Source: an uncultured Archangium sp.
GTDB lineage: Bacteria; Myxococcota; Myxococcia; Myxococcales; Myxococcaceae
Length of the DNA stretch: 11,430 bases
Direction: 5' to 3'
Assembly: GCA_946479335.1 (NCBI GenBank)
Contig: CAMLFP010000166.1
Span: forward strand, 1-11,430
This document shows positions 1-5,565 of the stretch, in pieces. How positions within the stretch are numbered: the stretch's first letter is position 1; each line of letters starts with the position of its first letter. The notes beneath the pieces were generated by a model. It was not told the origin of the DNA, did no database searches, and saw only the letters and a program-made list of their open reading frames with translations. A program made the position numbers and the translations under genes.

Positions 1-2
1 GC

Positions 3-425
3 GGCACCGGTACCAGCGGCGGCGGCACGGGCACGACGGGCGGCTCGGGCGGCACCACGGGTGGTGGCACGGGCACGACGGGTGGCTCGGGCGGCACCAC
101 GGGCGGCGGCACGGCGACGACGGGCGGCTCGGGCGGCACCACGGGTGGCGGCACGGCGACGACGGGCGGCTCCGGTGGCACCACGGGCGGCGGCACGGCG
201 ACGACGGGCGGCTCGGGCGGCACCACGGGCGGCGGCACGGGCACGACGGGCGGCTCCGGCGGCTTCACCGGCGGCGGCACCGGCCTCATCTGGCCCACCG
301 GCGGCGGCAACGGCGGTGGCGGCGGCAAGTCCGACTCCGGCTGCAGCTGCACCGAAGCGCCGATGGGCTCGCTGATGTGGCTGGCGCTCTCGGGCCTCGG
401 CTTCCTGCGCCGTCGCCGTCGCTGA
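3..425 (+). CDS. C-terminal part of a Gly/Thr-rich repeat protein with a MYXO-CTERM-like sorting tail (5' truncated)
   Basis: The reading frame is open from the left edge, so the start lies outside the window; 140 codons remain. Most of it is a Gly/Thr/Ser repeat with 14-residue units of the form GTGTTGGSGGTTGG, followed by a GLIWPTGGGNGGGGG linker. The end has the three parts of a MYXO-CTERM signal: a Cys pair (SGCSC), a hydrophobic stretch (MGSLMWLALSGLGFL) and a terminal RRRRR cluster before the stop. In myxobacteria such tails are known to direct proteins to the cell surface after cleavage by a myxosortase and lipidation at Cys. The repeat is probably a flexible stalk; any functional domain lies upstream and cannot be judged. 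The two other forward frames here give Arg/Ala- or His/Arg-rich products and are rejected. A hairpin terminator follows 9 bases after the stop. Confidence 0.85.
   Translation, partial: GTGTSGGGTGTTGGSGGTTGGGTGTTGGSGGTTGGGTATTGGSGGTTGGGTATTGGSGGTTGGGTATTGGSGGTTGGGTGTTGGSGGFTGGGTGLIWPTGGGNGGGGGKSDSGCSCTEAPMGSLMWLALSGLGFLRRRRR
24..275 (+). repeat. Six tandem 42-bp units encoding a 14-residue Gly/Thr repeat
   Basis: Six in-frame 42-bp units begin at 24, 66, 108, 150, 192 and 234. Units 1, 2 and 6 start GTGTT and units 3 to 5 start GTATT. Unit 6 has Phe in place of a Thr, and the sequence then leaves the pattern. A shorter degenerate piece (GTGTSGG) precedes unit 1, so the array probably continues to the left of the window. 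The near identity of the units suggests recent expansion and likely length variation between strains. Confidence 0.93.
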
Positions 426-433
426 ACCCGCGC

Positions 434-470
434 GAGGCAGGAGCCGATGCCTACATCGGCTCCTTGCCTC
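434..470 (+). terminator. Hairpin terminator after the MYXO-CTERM gene
   Basis: A perfect 10-bp stem, GGAGCCGATG (440-449) with CATCGGCTCC (454-463), closes a CCTA loop. Six further pairs (434-439 with 465-470) extend it past a single bulged T at 464. It starts 9 bases after the stop codon. The 3' side is only modestly T-rich, so termination efficiency is uncertain, but position and stem strength fit a terminator. Confidence 0.75.
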
Positions 471-495
471 CTTACCGGCGGACCGGAGTATTCCG

Positions 496-510
496 TTGAT
501 GTCACATCAA
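496..510. promoter_or_regulatory. 15-bp palindrome upstream of the PEGA-like gene (candidate operator)
   Basis: TTGATGT, a central C, then ACATCAA form a perfect odd palindrome. It directly abuts the ribosome binding site AGGAG (511-515) of the gene starting at 522. It is AT-rich in very GC-rich surroundings. It could be a dimeric repressor operator or a small 5'-UTR hairpin beside the Shine-Dalgarno sequence; the sequence alone cannot decide. Confidence 0.4.
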
Positions 511-521
511 AGGAGCGCTCC

Positions 522-821
522 ATGCTGACCCTGACCCTGGCGTTGTTTCTCACCGCGAACCCCGCGGAGCTGACGTTGGACGTGAAGCCCGAGGGCGTGA
601 AGGTGGAGGTCGACGGGCAGCGTCGCGCCGCGCGGGAGGGGCAGGTGAAGTTGAAGGTGAAGGCGGGCCGCCACCTCGTGCGGCTCTCGTTCCACGGCGA
701 CTCGCACACCGAGGAGATCTCCGTGAAGGCCGGGGAGAAGCGCTCCTGGGCCTGGAGCTTCGAAGAGACGAAGAGCGGCGCGATGCCCACCGAGGACGCG
801 CCGACGCCTTCGGCGGAGTAA
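522..821 (+). CDS. Small exported PEGA-domain-like protein
   Basis: The product has 99 residues. An ATG at 522 preceded by AAAGGAG (509-515) is a strong start; an upstream in-frame ATG at 447 lies inside the preceding terminator and is rejected. The N-terminus (MLTLTLALFLTA) is a short hydrophobic segment that could be a signal peptide, although it lacks the usual positive charge. Residues about 17-80 resemble a PEGA domain: VKPEGVKVEVDG, then a Lys/Val-rich strand region, KAGRHLVRLSFHG and EEISVKAGEKRSW. PEGA domains are small beta-rich modules common in exported or surface proteins of myxobacteria. The tail (EETKSGAMPTEDAPTPSAE) looks disordered. It ends 13 bases before the phosphoesterase gene and may be cotranscribed with it. 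The precise role is unknown. Confidence 0.8.
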   Translation: MLTLTLALFLTANPAELTLDVKPEGVKVEVDGQRRAAREGQVKLKVKAGRHLVRLSFHGDSHTEEISVKAGEKRSWAWSFEETKSGAMPTEDAPTPSAE

Positions 822-834
822 CTTCGCGCGGTTC

Positions 835-1446
835 ATGCCGCGCATCGTCGCCATCGCTGACACGCACAACCGCCACGCGCAGCTCGACCTGCCGGCCGGT
901 GACGTGCTGATTCACGCGGGCGACCTCACGGGCCGCGGCACGCTGCGCGAGCTGGAGCAGGTCGCCGACTGGCTCCGCGCGCAACCGCATCGGCACAAGG
1001 TCGTCGTTGCGGGGAATCACGACTTCGCGCTGCAGCGGCAACCGGCGGAGGCGAAGGCGCTGTTCCACGGGCTGCACCTGCTCGAAGACGACGAGGTGCG
1101 GCTCGAGGGGCTGCGCATCTGGGGCTCGCCGTGGCAGCCGTGGTTCCACGACTGGGCGTTCAACCTCCGCCGCGGGCCCGACCTTGACGCGAAGTGGCGG
1201 CTGATCCCCGAAGGGGTCGACGTGCTGGTGACGCACGGGCCGCCGCACGGCTACGGCGACGTCGTGTACCGCGGGGAGCGCGTGGGCTGCGAAGACCTCA
1301 CCCGGCACCTCGACCGCGTGAAGCCGCGGCTGCACCTCTTCGGGCACATCCATGAAGACAAGGGCACGTGGCAGCGCGGAGAGACGCGCATCGTGAACTG
1401 CACCACGAGCGAAGGCGAGCTGCCCGCGGCGGTCATCGACCTCTGA
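835..1446 (+). CDS. Calcineurin-like metallophosphoesterase, MPPED1/2-type
   Basis: The product has 203 residues and carries the full set of calcineurin-like phosphoesterase metal motifs in order: ADTH (D9, H11), HAGDLT (D30), AGNHD (N61, H62, D63), VTHGPPHG (H134) and FGHIHE (H171, H173). The GPPHG stretch and the C-terminal HIHED...GETRIVNCTTSE segment match the MPPED1/MPPED2-like branch, small dinuclear-metal enzymes whose animal members hydrolyse cyclic nucleotides or phosphodiesters in vitro. There is no signal peptide, so it is probably cytoplasmic. The start at 835 leaves three residues before the first beta strand, as usual for the family; no clear Shine-Dalgarno is seen, fitting coupling to the PEGA-like gene 13 bases upstream. 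The physiological substrate is unknown. The last ~75 bp of the gene are echoed repeatedly just downstream. Confidence 0.92.
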   Translation: MPRIVAIADTHNRHAQLDLPAGDVLIHAGDLTGRGTLRELEQVADWLRAQPHRHKVVVAGNHDFALQRQPAEAKALFHGLHLLEDDEVRLEGLRIWGSPWQPWFHDWAFNLRRGPDLDAKWRLIPEGVDVLVTHGPPHGYGDVVYRGERVGCEDLTRHLDRVKPRLHLFGHIHEDKGTWQRGETRIVNCTTSEGELPAAVIDL

Positions 1447-1460
1447 CGAGCGGGTGGTGC

Positions 1461-2051
1461 CGCGGAGAGAAGCGCACCGTGAATTGCGCCACGAGCGAGC
1501 GGACGAAGTGTCCTCAACGGCACCCTCGCGGTCTCGTCACCTCACTGCGTTCAGCGGAACGCGCGCTGGTCGTCAGCGAAGCTGAGGGCGAGTGGCGGCG
1601 CGGAGAGAAGTGGATCGTGGACTGCGCCACGAGCGAGCGGACGAAGTGTCCTCAACGGCACCATCGAGGTCTCGTCATGTCGCATCGTTGAGCGGACGAA
1701 GCGCGCTGGTCGTCAGCGAAGCTGAGGGCGAGTGGCGGCGCGGAGAGAAGTGCATCGTGAACTGCGCCACGAGCGAGCGGACGAAGCGCACCGGTCGTCA
1801 GCCGCACCCATCGCGGTCTCGCCATGTCGCGGCGTTGAGCGGAAAGCGCGCTGGTCGTCAGCGAAGCTGAGGGCGAGTGGCGGCGCGGAGAGAAGTGCAT
1901 CGTGGACTGCGCGACGAGCGAGCGGACGAAGCGCACCGGTCGTCAGCCGCACCCATCGCGGTCTCGTCATGTCGCGGCGTTCAGCGAAAAGCGCGCTGAT
2001 CCTCAACGGCACCCTCGCGGTCTCGTCACGTGACTGCGTTCAGCGGAACGC
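1461..2051. repeat. Imperfect tandem array of ~138-145-bp units derived from the phosphoesterase gene's 3' end
   Basis: Four units start with CGCGGAGAGAAG at 1461, 1599, 1739 and 1884 (periods 138, 140 and 145). A fifth partial unit covers 2001-2051. Each unit has a CGCGGAGAGAAG...GACTGCGCCACGAGCGAGCGGACGAAG-like block (described here in two parts), a CTCGCGGTCTCGTCA-like block, and GCGCTGGTCGTCAGCG followed by AAGCTGAGGGCGAGTGGCGG. The first block closely matches the end of the upstream gene (1374-1428). Translated, the units give EWRRGEKCIVNCATSE, against TWQRGETRIVNCTTSE in the enzyme. The periods do not keep one reading frame, so no single protein spans the array. Small hairpins recur, for example TCAGC-GAA-GCTGA at 1573-1585, 1713-1725 and 1858-1870. 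No gene was found in 1447-2082. Confidence 0.88.
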
Positions 2052-2082
2052 CTCCGCCTCGCCGCACCTTGTGATCAGGGTG

Positions 2083-3249
2083 TTAGCGCGTCATCTCCGC
2101 GGCGATGACCGCGCTCTCGTTGATGGTGCGCTGCGAGAGCGCGCTCTGGCTGCCGAAGTAGCCGAAGGCGCGCATCGCCCGCGGGTCGTTGCCCACTGCG
2201 TCGACGCGCGAGAGGTTGAAGCGCGGCGCGGCGGTGAACTGCTCCGCGTAGCCCGAGGTGTCGACGTTGCGCTCGACGCGCGCGTTGGACAGCGCCCGGC
2301 TCGCGACGTGGCAGCTGCCGCAGTCGATGGTCTTCGGGCTCTCGAGGTGCGGGTTCTCGATGCGCAGCGCCGAGGTGATGGCCTTCTGCAGGGTGCGCGC
2401 GTCGGTCAGGCGCAGCTCCGACTCCGAGAGCAGCGTGACGAGCTGGTCGCCGGGCGCCGCGGGCTGGAGGTCGCCGTTGCGGAAGGCGTCGTTGCCGAAC
2501 TCCTGCACGCCCTGCACCGACAGCGTGTCGAGCCGGGGGATGGTGTCGTCGACCAGCGCGCCGTTGCTGACGTTGAACGCGCCGAAGCTCCACGCGACGT
2601 CGGTCTGCACCAGCCGCATGAAGGCCACGCGGGTCAACGTCTGCGCGCCGCACAGCCGCGTGATGAGGTCCTTGAGCTTCAACGCGTAGGCGCTCCGGAG
2701 GCCCTGCGTCTTGAGCACCGGGTGGATGTCGAGCGCCTTGCCGCGCGTCGCGCCAGCCGTCAGCGCGTGGAGCTCGTCGACGGTGGCCTCCACGTCGGCC
2801 CAGTCGGCTTCGCTCAGGTCGAAGAAGAGGTGGATGGTGGCGTCCTCCGTCGTCGGCAGCAGCGACGCGTACGTGACCGGCTGCGCCACGATGCGAATCT
2901 GCCGGCTGCACCCGGAGTTCTGCGCGTCGGTGGGGAAGCAGGGGTCGACGCGCGCGCCGATGACGCGGAAGTCGTCGTGCACGCCGGCGTCTCCGCCGGG
3001 CAGCATCGCGGGGAGCCCGTCGTAGAGCGCGCGCGGCAACAGCGCGCCCCGTGGCCCCGCGGAGTCGAGCGAGAGCAGGTCGCCGGGCACCGTCGGCAAC
3101 GGGAACAACCAGCTCACGTCGTTGAGGTCGAGGCCTCCGTCGGTCGCGCCGACATCGGGCCCCGCGTCGTGGCCGCCGTCGACACCGGGCATCGGCGGGG
3201 CGCCACACGCGACGAAGAGGGCGACGAAAAGGAGAGGGACGAAACGCAC
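2083..3249 (-). CDS. Lipoprotein with a single c-type heme motif (CGSCH)
   Basis: The product has about 388 residues. A GTG at 3249 gives a good lipoprotein signal: MRFVPLLFVALFVAC, with the lipidated Cys at residue 15. The frame stays open to a GTG at 3321, but that would place about 24 residues before the signal. After the Cys comes a Pro/Gly/Asp-rich linker (PPMPGVDGGHDAGPDVG), then a mostly soluble domain. Near the C-terminus DCGSCH (CxxCH at residues 310-314) would bind one covalent heme c. The following AFGYFGSQ...SQRTINE segment resembles a conserved tail I associate with uncharacterised myxobacterial lipoproteins of this type. Cys at 104, 114 and 200 could form disulfides or other metal sites. 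A periplasmic or outer-membrane role in electron transfer is likely, but partner and function are unknown. It converges on the phosphoesterase gene across the repeat array. Confidence 0.82.
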   Translation of the reverse strand: MRFVPLLFVALFVACGAPPMPGVDGGHDAGPDVGATDGGLDLNDVSWLFPLPTVPGDLLSLDSAGPRGALLPRALYDGLPAMLPGGDAGVHDDFRVIGARVDPCFPTDAQNSGCSRQIRIVAQPVTYASLLPTTEDATIHLFFDLSEADWADVEATVDELHALTAGATRGKALDIHPVLKTQGLRSAYALKLKDLITRLCGAQTLTRVAFMRLVQTDVAWSFGAFNVSNGALVDDTIPRLDTLSVQGVQEFGNDAFRNGDLQPAAPGDQLVTLLSESELRLTDARTLQKAITSALRIENPHLESPKTIDCGSCHVASRALSNARVERNVDTSGYAEQFTAAPRFNLSRVDAVGNDPRAMRAFGYFGSQSALSQRTINESAVIAAEMTR

Positions 3250-3280
3250 GGGCAGGCGGGTGAGCAAGCCGTGTACCGGC

Positions 3281-3305
3281 CCGGAAGTGATTGATTTGCT
3301 TCCGG
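3281..3305. promoter_or_regulatory. Inverted repeat CCGGAAG-N11-CTTCCGG upstream of the heme lipoprotein
   Basis: Seven-base arms at 3281-3287 and 3299-3305 flank the AT-rich spacer TGATTGATTTG. It lies 32-56 bases upstream of the preferred GTG start of the lipoprotein gene, where a promoter or operator would be expected. It also falls inside the longer open frame that starts at 3321, one more reason to prefer the downstream start. It could instead be a weak terminator of the ADP-ribosylglycohydrolase gene, whose stop is at 3367. Confidence 0.3.
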
Positions 3306-3366
3306 AGTGCGCCGCACCCACCTCAGAAATCTACGACCGCTCGAGCGCTCCGAGGGTGGAGGCTGA

Positions 3367-4392
3367 TCAGCGCCGCACGGTGGCGAACGCGCTGGTCAGC
3401 ACCGGCGCGCGCGAGAGCTTCAGGTCGAAGAGCCGGTCGGCCACCTCGAGCAGCGACTCGCCGTACATCACGTTCTTGCGCAGCTTGGGGGGGATGCCCT
3501 CGAGCCCCACGTGCGCGCCGCAGACGGCCGCGGTGACGCCGGCCGCGATGTCGACCTCTCCGCCCGCCTTCAGCACCAGCGCCAACGCCTGGCGGAAATC
3601 GCCCGGCGCCTTCAAGAACGCGTACAGGCCCGTCAGCAGCACCGGCGTCACGTGCGGGGGGATGCCGGTGTCGAAGTCGTAGTTCACCGGCACGCCGACC
3701 CGGCGCAACGCCACCAACGCGCGGGTGGGCTCCCAGTCGAGCGCGCGCGGGAGGTAGTAGACCTCGTCGGCCAGCTCCGCGCTGTGGTGCCGCGCGGCCT
3801 GCGCGAGCTGGGCGCAGAAGTTGTCTGCCGAGTGCGTTTCGCCCGAGAGGCCCAGCTGCACCGCGCGCGCGAAGACGGCGACGGCGGCCGCGCACAGCGG
3901 GTCTTTGTGCGTCATCACCGTCAGCGCGTGCGCGTCGTGCGCCAGCCGCGTCGGGGTGGTCTCGCTCGAGAGGCCCGCCACCACGCCGCGCGAGAGCGAC
4001 GACGGGTCGACCACGCCCATGGGCGCGCCCGCCGACATCCACGGGGTGCCGGCCAGCAGCGCATTCGCGGCCTGCGTCGCCGAGGGAGGCGGCTGCAGCA
4101 CGGTGCCCTCCTGCCAGAGCCACGAGAGGTGCTGCGCGGCGGCGCGCCCGTCGATGCGCTTCTCGCGCACCACGGCGTCGGCCACCGCCATCATCATCTG
4201 CGTGTCGTCGCTGAACTGCCCCTTGGGGAAACCGCCGCGCGGCCGCGCGATGAAGTCTTCGACCGTCGGCGCGCCCCGCAGCAGGGCCGGCGCCGGCAAC
4301 CCACGGAGCGGGAAGCCCATCGCGTCACCGATGGCGAAGCCCATCACCGCGGCGCGAAATCGGTCCTGGAGTACGGCGACGTGAAGCGGCAT
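3367..4392 (-). CDS. ADP-ribosylglycohydrolase (DraG/ARH) family protein with a variant second metal motif
   Basis: The product has 341 residues from the ATG at 4392; a TTG at 4407 is also in frame. Family hallmarks are AVMGFAIGDAMG (residues 15-26), QFSDDTQMMMAVADAV (59-74) with the SDDT dinuclear-metal motif, and AGGEVDIAAGVTAAVCGA...GIPPKL (276-304). Members remove ADP-ribose from Arg, Ser or other acceptors, or hydrolyse related metabolites, using two Mg or Mn ions. The second motif is normally GGDTDT. Here it is GGEVDI: the first Asp is Glu279, Asp281 is kept, and Thr is Ile282. Activity could therefore be changed or lost. Length is normal and the frame intact. No signal peptide, so cytoplasmic. 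It lies 39 bases after rlmH on the same strand and may be the last gene of the rsfS-rlmH transcript. The substrate is unknown. Confidence 0.87.
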   Translation of the reverse strand: MPLHVAVLQDRFRAAVMGFAIGDAMGFPLRGLPAPALLRGAPTVEDFIARPRGGFPKGQFSDDTQMMMAVADAVVREKRIDGRAAAQHLSWLWQEGTVLQPPPSATQAANALLAGTPWMSAGAPMGVVDPSSLSRGVVAGLSSETTPTRLAHDAHALTVMTHKDPLCAAAVAVFARAVQLGLSGETHSADNFCAQLAQAARHHSAELADEVYYLPRALDWEPTRALVALRRVGVPVNYDFDTGIPPHVTPVLLTGLYAFLKAPGDFRQALALVLKAGGEVDIAAGVTAAVCGAHVGLEGIPPKLRKNVMYGESLLEVADRLFDLKLSRAPVLTSAFATVRR

Positions 4393-4431
4393 CGGGAGCG
4401 CGGGCAACTTACGCGATCCACCTCGTGGGTT

Positions 4432-4890
4432 TCACGCCTTGTGGTACGGCTCGCCACGAAGAATCGAGAACGCGCGGTACACCTGCTCGAGCAACACGAG
4501 CCGCGCCAGCCGATGGGGCAGGGTCATCGCCGAGAGCGAGAGCACCAGGCCCGCCTTCGCGCGCACCGCTTCAGACAACCCCTCGTCGCCGCCGATGACG
4601 AAGGCCACGTCGCGCGCCGCGTCTTGTTGTTTGCCGAGCCACTTCGCGAAGTCGACGCTCGAGAGGTGCTTGCCGCGTTCGTCGAGCGCCACCAGCACGT
4701 CGCGCGGTGACAACTTCGAGAGCAGCCGCTGGCCTTCGTCTTCCTTCGCCTGCGCGCCGGTGCTGCGCGACTCGGGCAGCTCGACGAGCTGCACCTTGTG
4801 AGCGCGCGAAAGCCGGCCGCTGTACTCCTCGACGCCGGGGAGGAAGAGGCCGGAGCGCTCCTTCCCCACGGAGAGGAAGGTCAGCTTCAC
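4432..4890 (-). CDS. rlmH: 23S rRNA (pseudouridine1915-N3)-methyltransferase RlmH
   Basis: The product has 152 residues, the normal length for this SPOUT-class enzyme. It methylates N3 of pseudouridine 1915 in helix 69 of 23S rRNA, using S-adenosylmethionine, on assembled 70S ribosomes. Signature stretches are FVIGGDEGLSE (97-107), the SAM-binding glycine region, and LSLSAMTLPHRLARLVLLEQ continuing to VYRAFSILRGEPYHK at the C-terminus, the trefoil-knot part that ends in the near-invariant PYHK. The GTG start overlaps the rsfS stop (GTGA, 4 bp), so translation is probably coupled. The rsfS-rlmH order is widely conserved in bacteria. No alterations are seen. Confidence 0.97.
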   Translation of the reverse strand: MKLTFLSVGKERSGLFLPGVEEYSGRLSRAHKVQLVELPESRSTGAQAKEDEGQRLLSKLSPRDVLVALDERGKHLSSVDFAKWLGKQQDAARDVAFVIGGDEGLSEAVRAKAGLVLSLSAMTLPHRLARLVLLEQVYRAFSILRGEPYHKA

Positions 4891-5492
4891 GACACGCGCG
4901 GCGCGGCGGCCCAGAGGCCTTCGAGGTCCATCTGCTCGCGGCGGTCAGGCGTGAAGAAGTGCGCGATGACGCCATCGTCGTAGGTGACGCACAGCCAGTC
5001 GGGCGAGGCCTCGACCGAGGCGGCGCGCTTGCCGCGCGGCTTGAGCAGCTCGTCGACGCCTTCCTGAATCGCGACCAGCTGGCGGTCGGAGTCGCCCGAG
5101 GCGATGACGAGGTAGTCGTAGCCGACCGACGAGGCGCGCTCGCGGGTGTCGATGATCAACACCTCCTGCGCCTTCTTGTCAGCGGCGACGGTGGCGATGT
5201 CACGCGCGAGCGCGAGCGCCTCGGGCGCGGCGACGACCTGGCGCTTCGGCGCGGCCTTGACGACCTTCTTCTTCGGCGCGGCGCGCTTGAGGGCCGGGCG
5301 CTTCGTGACGCGCTGGGCCTTCCGCGCGGGGGCCTTCTTGCCGGCCGTCTTCTTGCCGGTGGCCTTCCTGGCGGCGGGCTTCTTCGCGGCCACCTTCTTC
5401 GCGGGGGCCTTCTTCGCCGCGACCTTCTTCTTGGCGGGCGACTTCGAGGCGGCGGGCTTCTTCTTCGCGGGCGTCTTCTTCCTGGTGGCCAT
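4887..5492 (-). CDS. rsfS: Ribosomal silencing factor RsfS with a Lys/Ala-rich histone-H1-like N-terminal extension
   Basis: The product has 201 residues from the ATG at 5492. Residues about 90-200 form a complete RsfS/Iojap domain: ALALARDIATVAADKKAQEV, YDYLVIASGDSDRQLVAIQE, WLCVTYDDGVIAHFFTPDRR and LEGLW. RsfS binds ribosomal protein uL14 (L14) and blocks subunit joining when nutrients are low. Residues 1-89 are an addition not found in typical ~105-130-residue RsfS: Lys/Ala/Pro repeats such as PAKKK, AAKKAPAKK and GKKTAGKKAPARK, as in histone H1 tails and bacterial H1-like proteins. It should be highly basic, disordered, and able to bind rRNA or DNA. ATG 5507 (MRDSTMATRKK) is an alternative start; neither has a clear Shine-Dalgarno. 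It leads a probable operon with rlmH. The nadD gene often found beside rsfS is not here. Confidence 0.94.
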   Translation of the reverse strand: MATRKKTPAKKKPAASKSPAKKKVAAKKAPAKKVAAKKPAARKATGKKTAGKKAPARKAQRVTKRPALKRAAPKKKVVKAAPKRQVVAAPEALALARDIATVAADKKAQEVLIIDTRERASSVGYDYLVIASGDSDRQLVAIQEGVDELLKPRGKRAASVEASPDWLCVTYDDGVIAHFFTPDRREQMDLEGLWAAAPRVS

Positions 5493-5552
5493 CGTGGAGT
5501 CGCGCATAGCGCTTGAAGTTTCTGACCGCGAGCGCGTTTTGCTGGGCATGGC

Positions 5553-5558
5553 TAGACT
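5553..5558 (+). promoter_or_regulatory. Candidate -10 element TAGACT for the Cys-rich protein gene
   Basis: TAGACT matches the sigma70 -10 consensus at four of six positions and lies 7 bases before the ATG at 5566. There is no Shine-Dalgarno between them, so the transcript could be leaderless. No convincing -35 is found at 16-18 bp spacing, which limits confidence. Confidence 0.3.
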
Positions 5559-5565
5559 GCGCACC

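Noticed and set aside
61..375. An Arg/Ala-rich forward frame in the Gly/Thr repeat
   Set aside because: Only the frame ending at 425 has the MYXO-CTERM Cys pair, membrane segment and Arg cluster.
1368..1870. Small frames repeating GEK.IVNCATSERTK inside the array
   Set aside because: They have no ribosome binding sites, change frame between units, and the repeated peptide is explained by descent from the phosphoesterase gene end. Kept as a finding, not as genes.
1461..2051. Possible CRISPR array or integron-like repeats
   Set aside because: Whole units are repeated with drift, there are no short constant repeats with unique spacers, and no integrase or cas gene is nearby.
1732..3294. A 520-codon forward open frame over the repeat array and the heme lipoprotein gene
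   Set aside because: It is antisense to a gene with a lipoprotein signal and CxxCH motif, is very Arg/Ala/Val-rich with no domain, and arises because stop codons are rare at this GC content.
3511..4710. A 399-codon forward open frame opposite the ADP-ribosylglycohydrolase and rlmH
   Set aside because: It spans two well-recognised minus-strand genes, and its product is Arg/His-rich without any family motif.
5541..5562. A TGGGCATGG...TGC sequence resembling a sigma54 promoter before the Cys-rich gene
   Set aside because: The GG and GC elements are two bases too far apart and the flanking consensus is poor.
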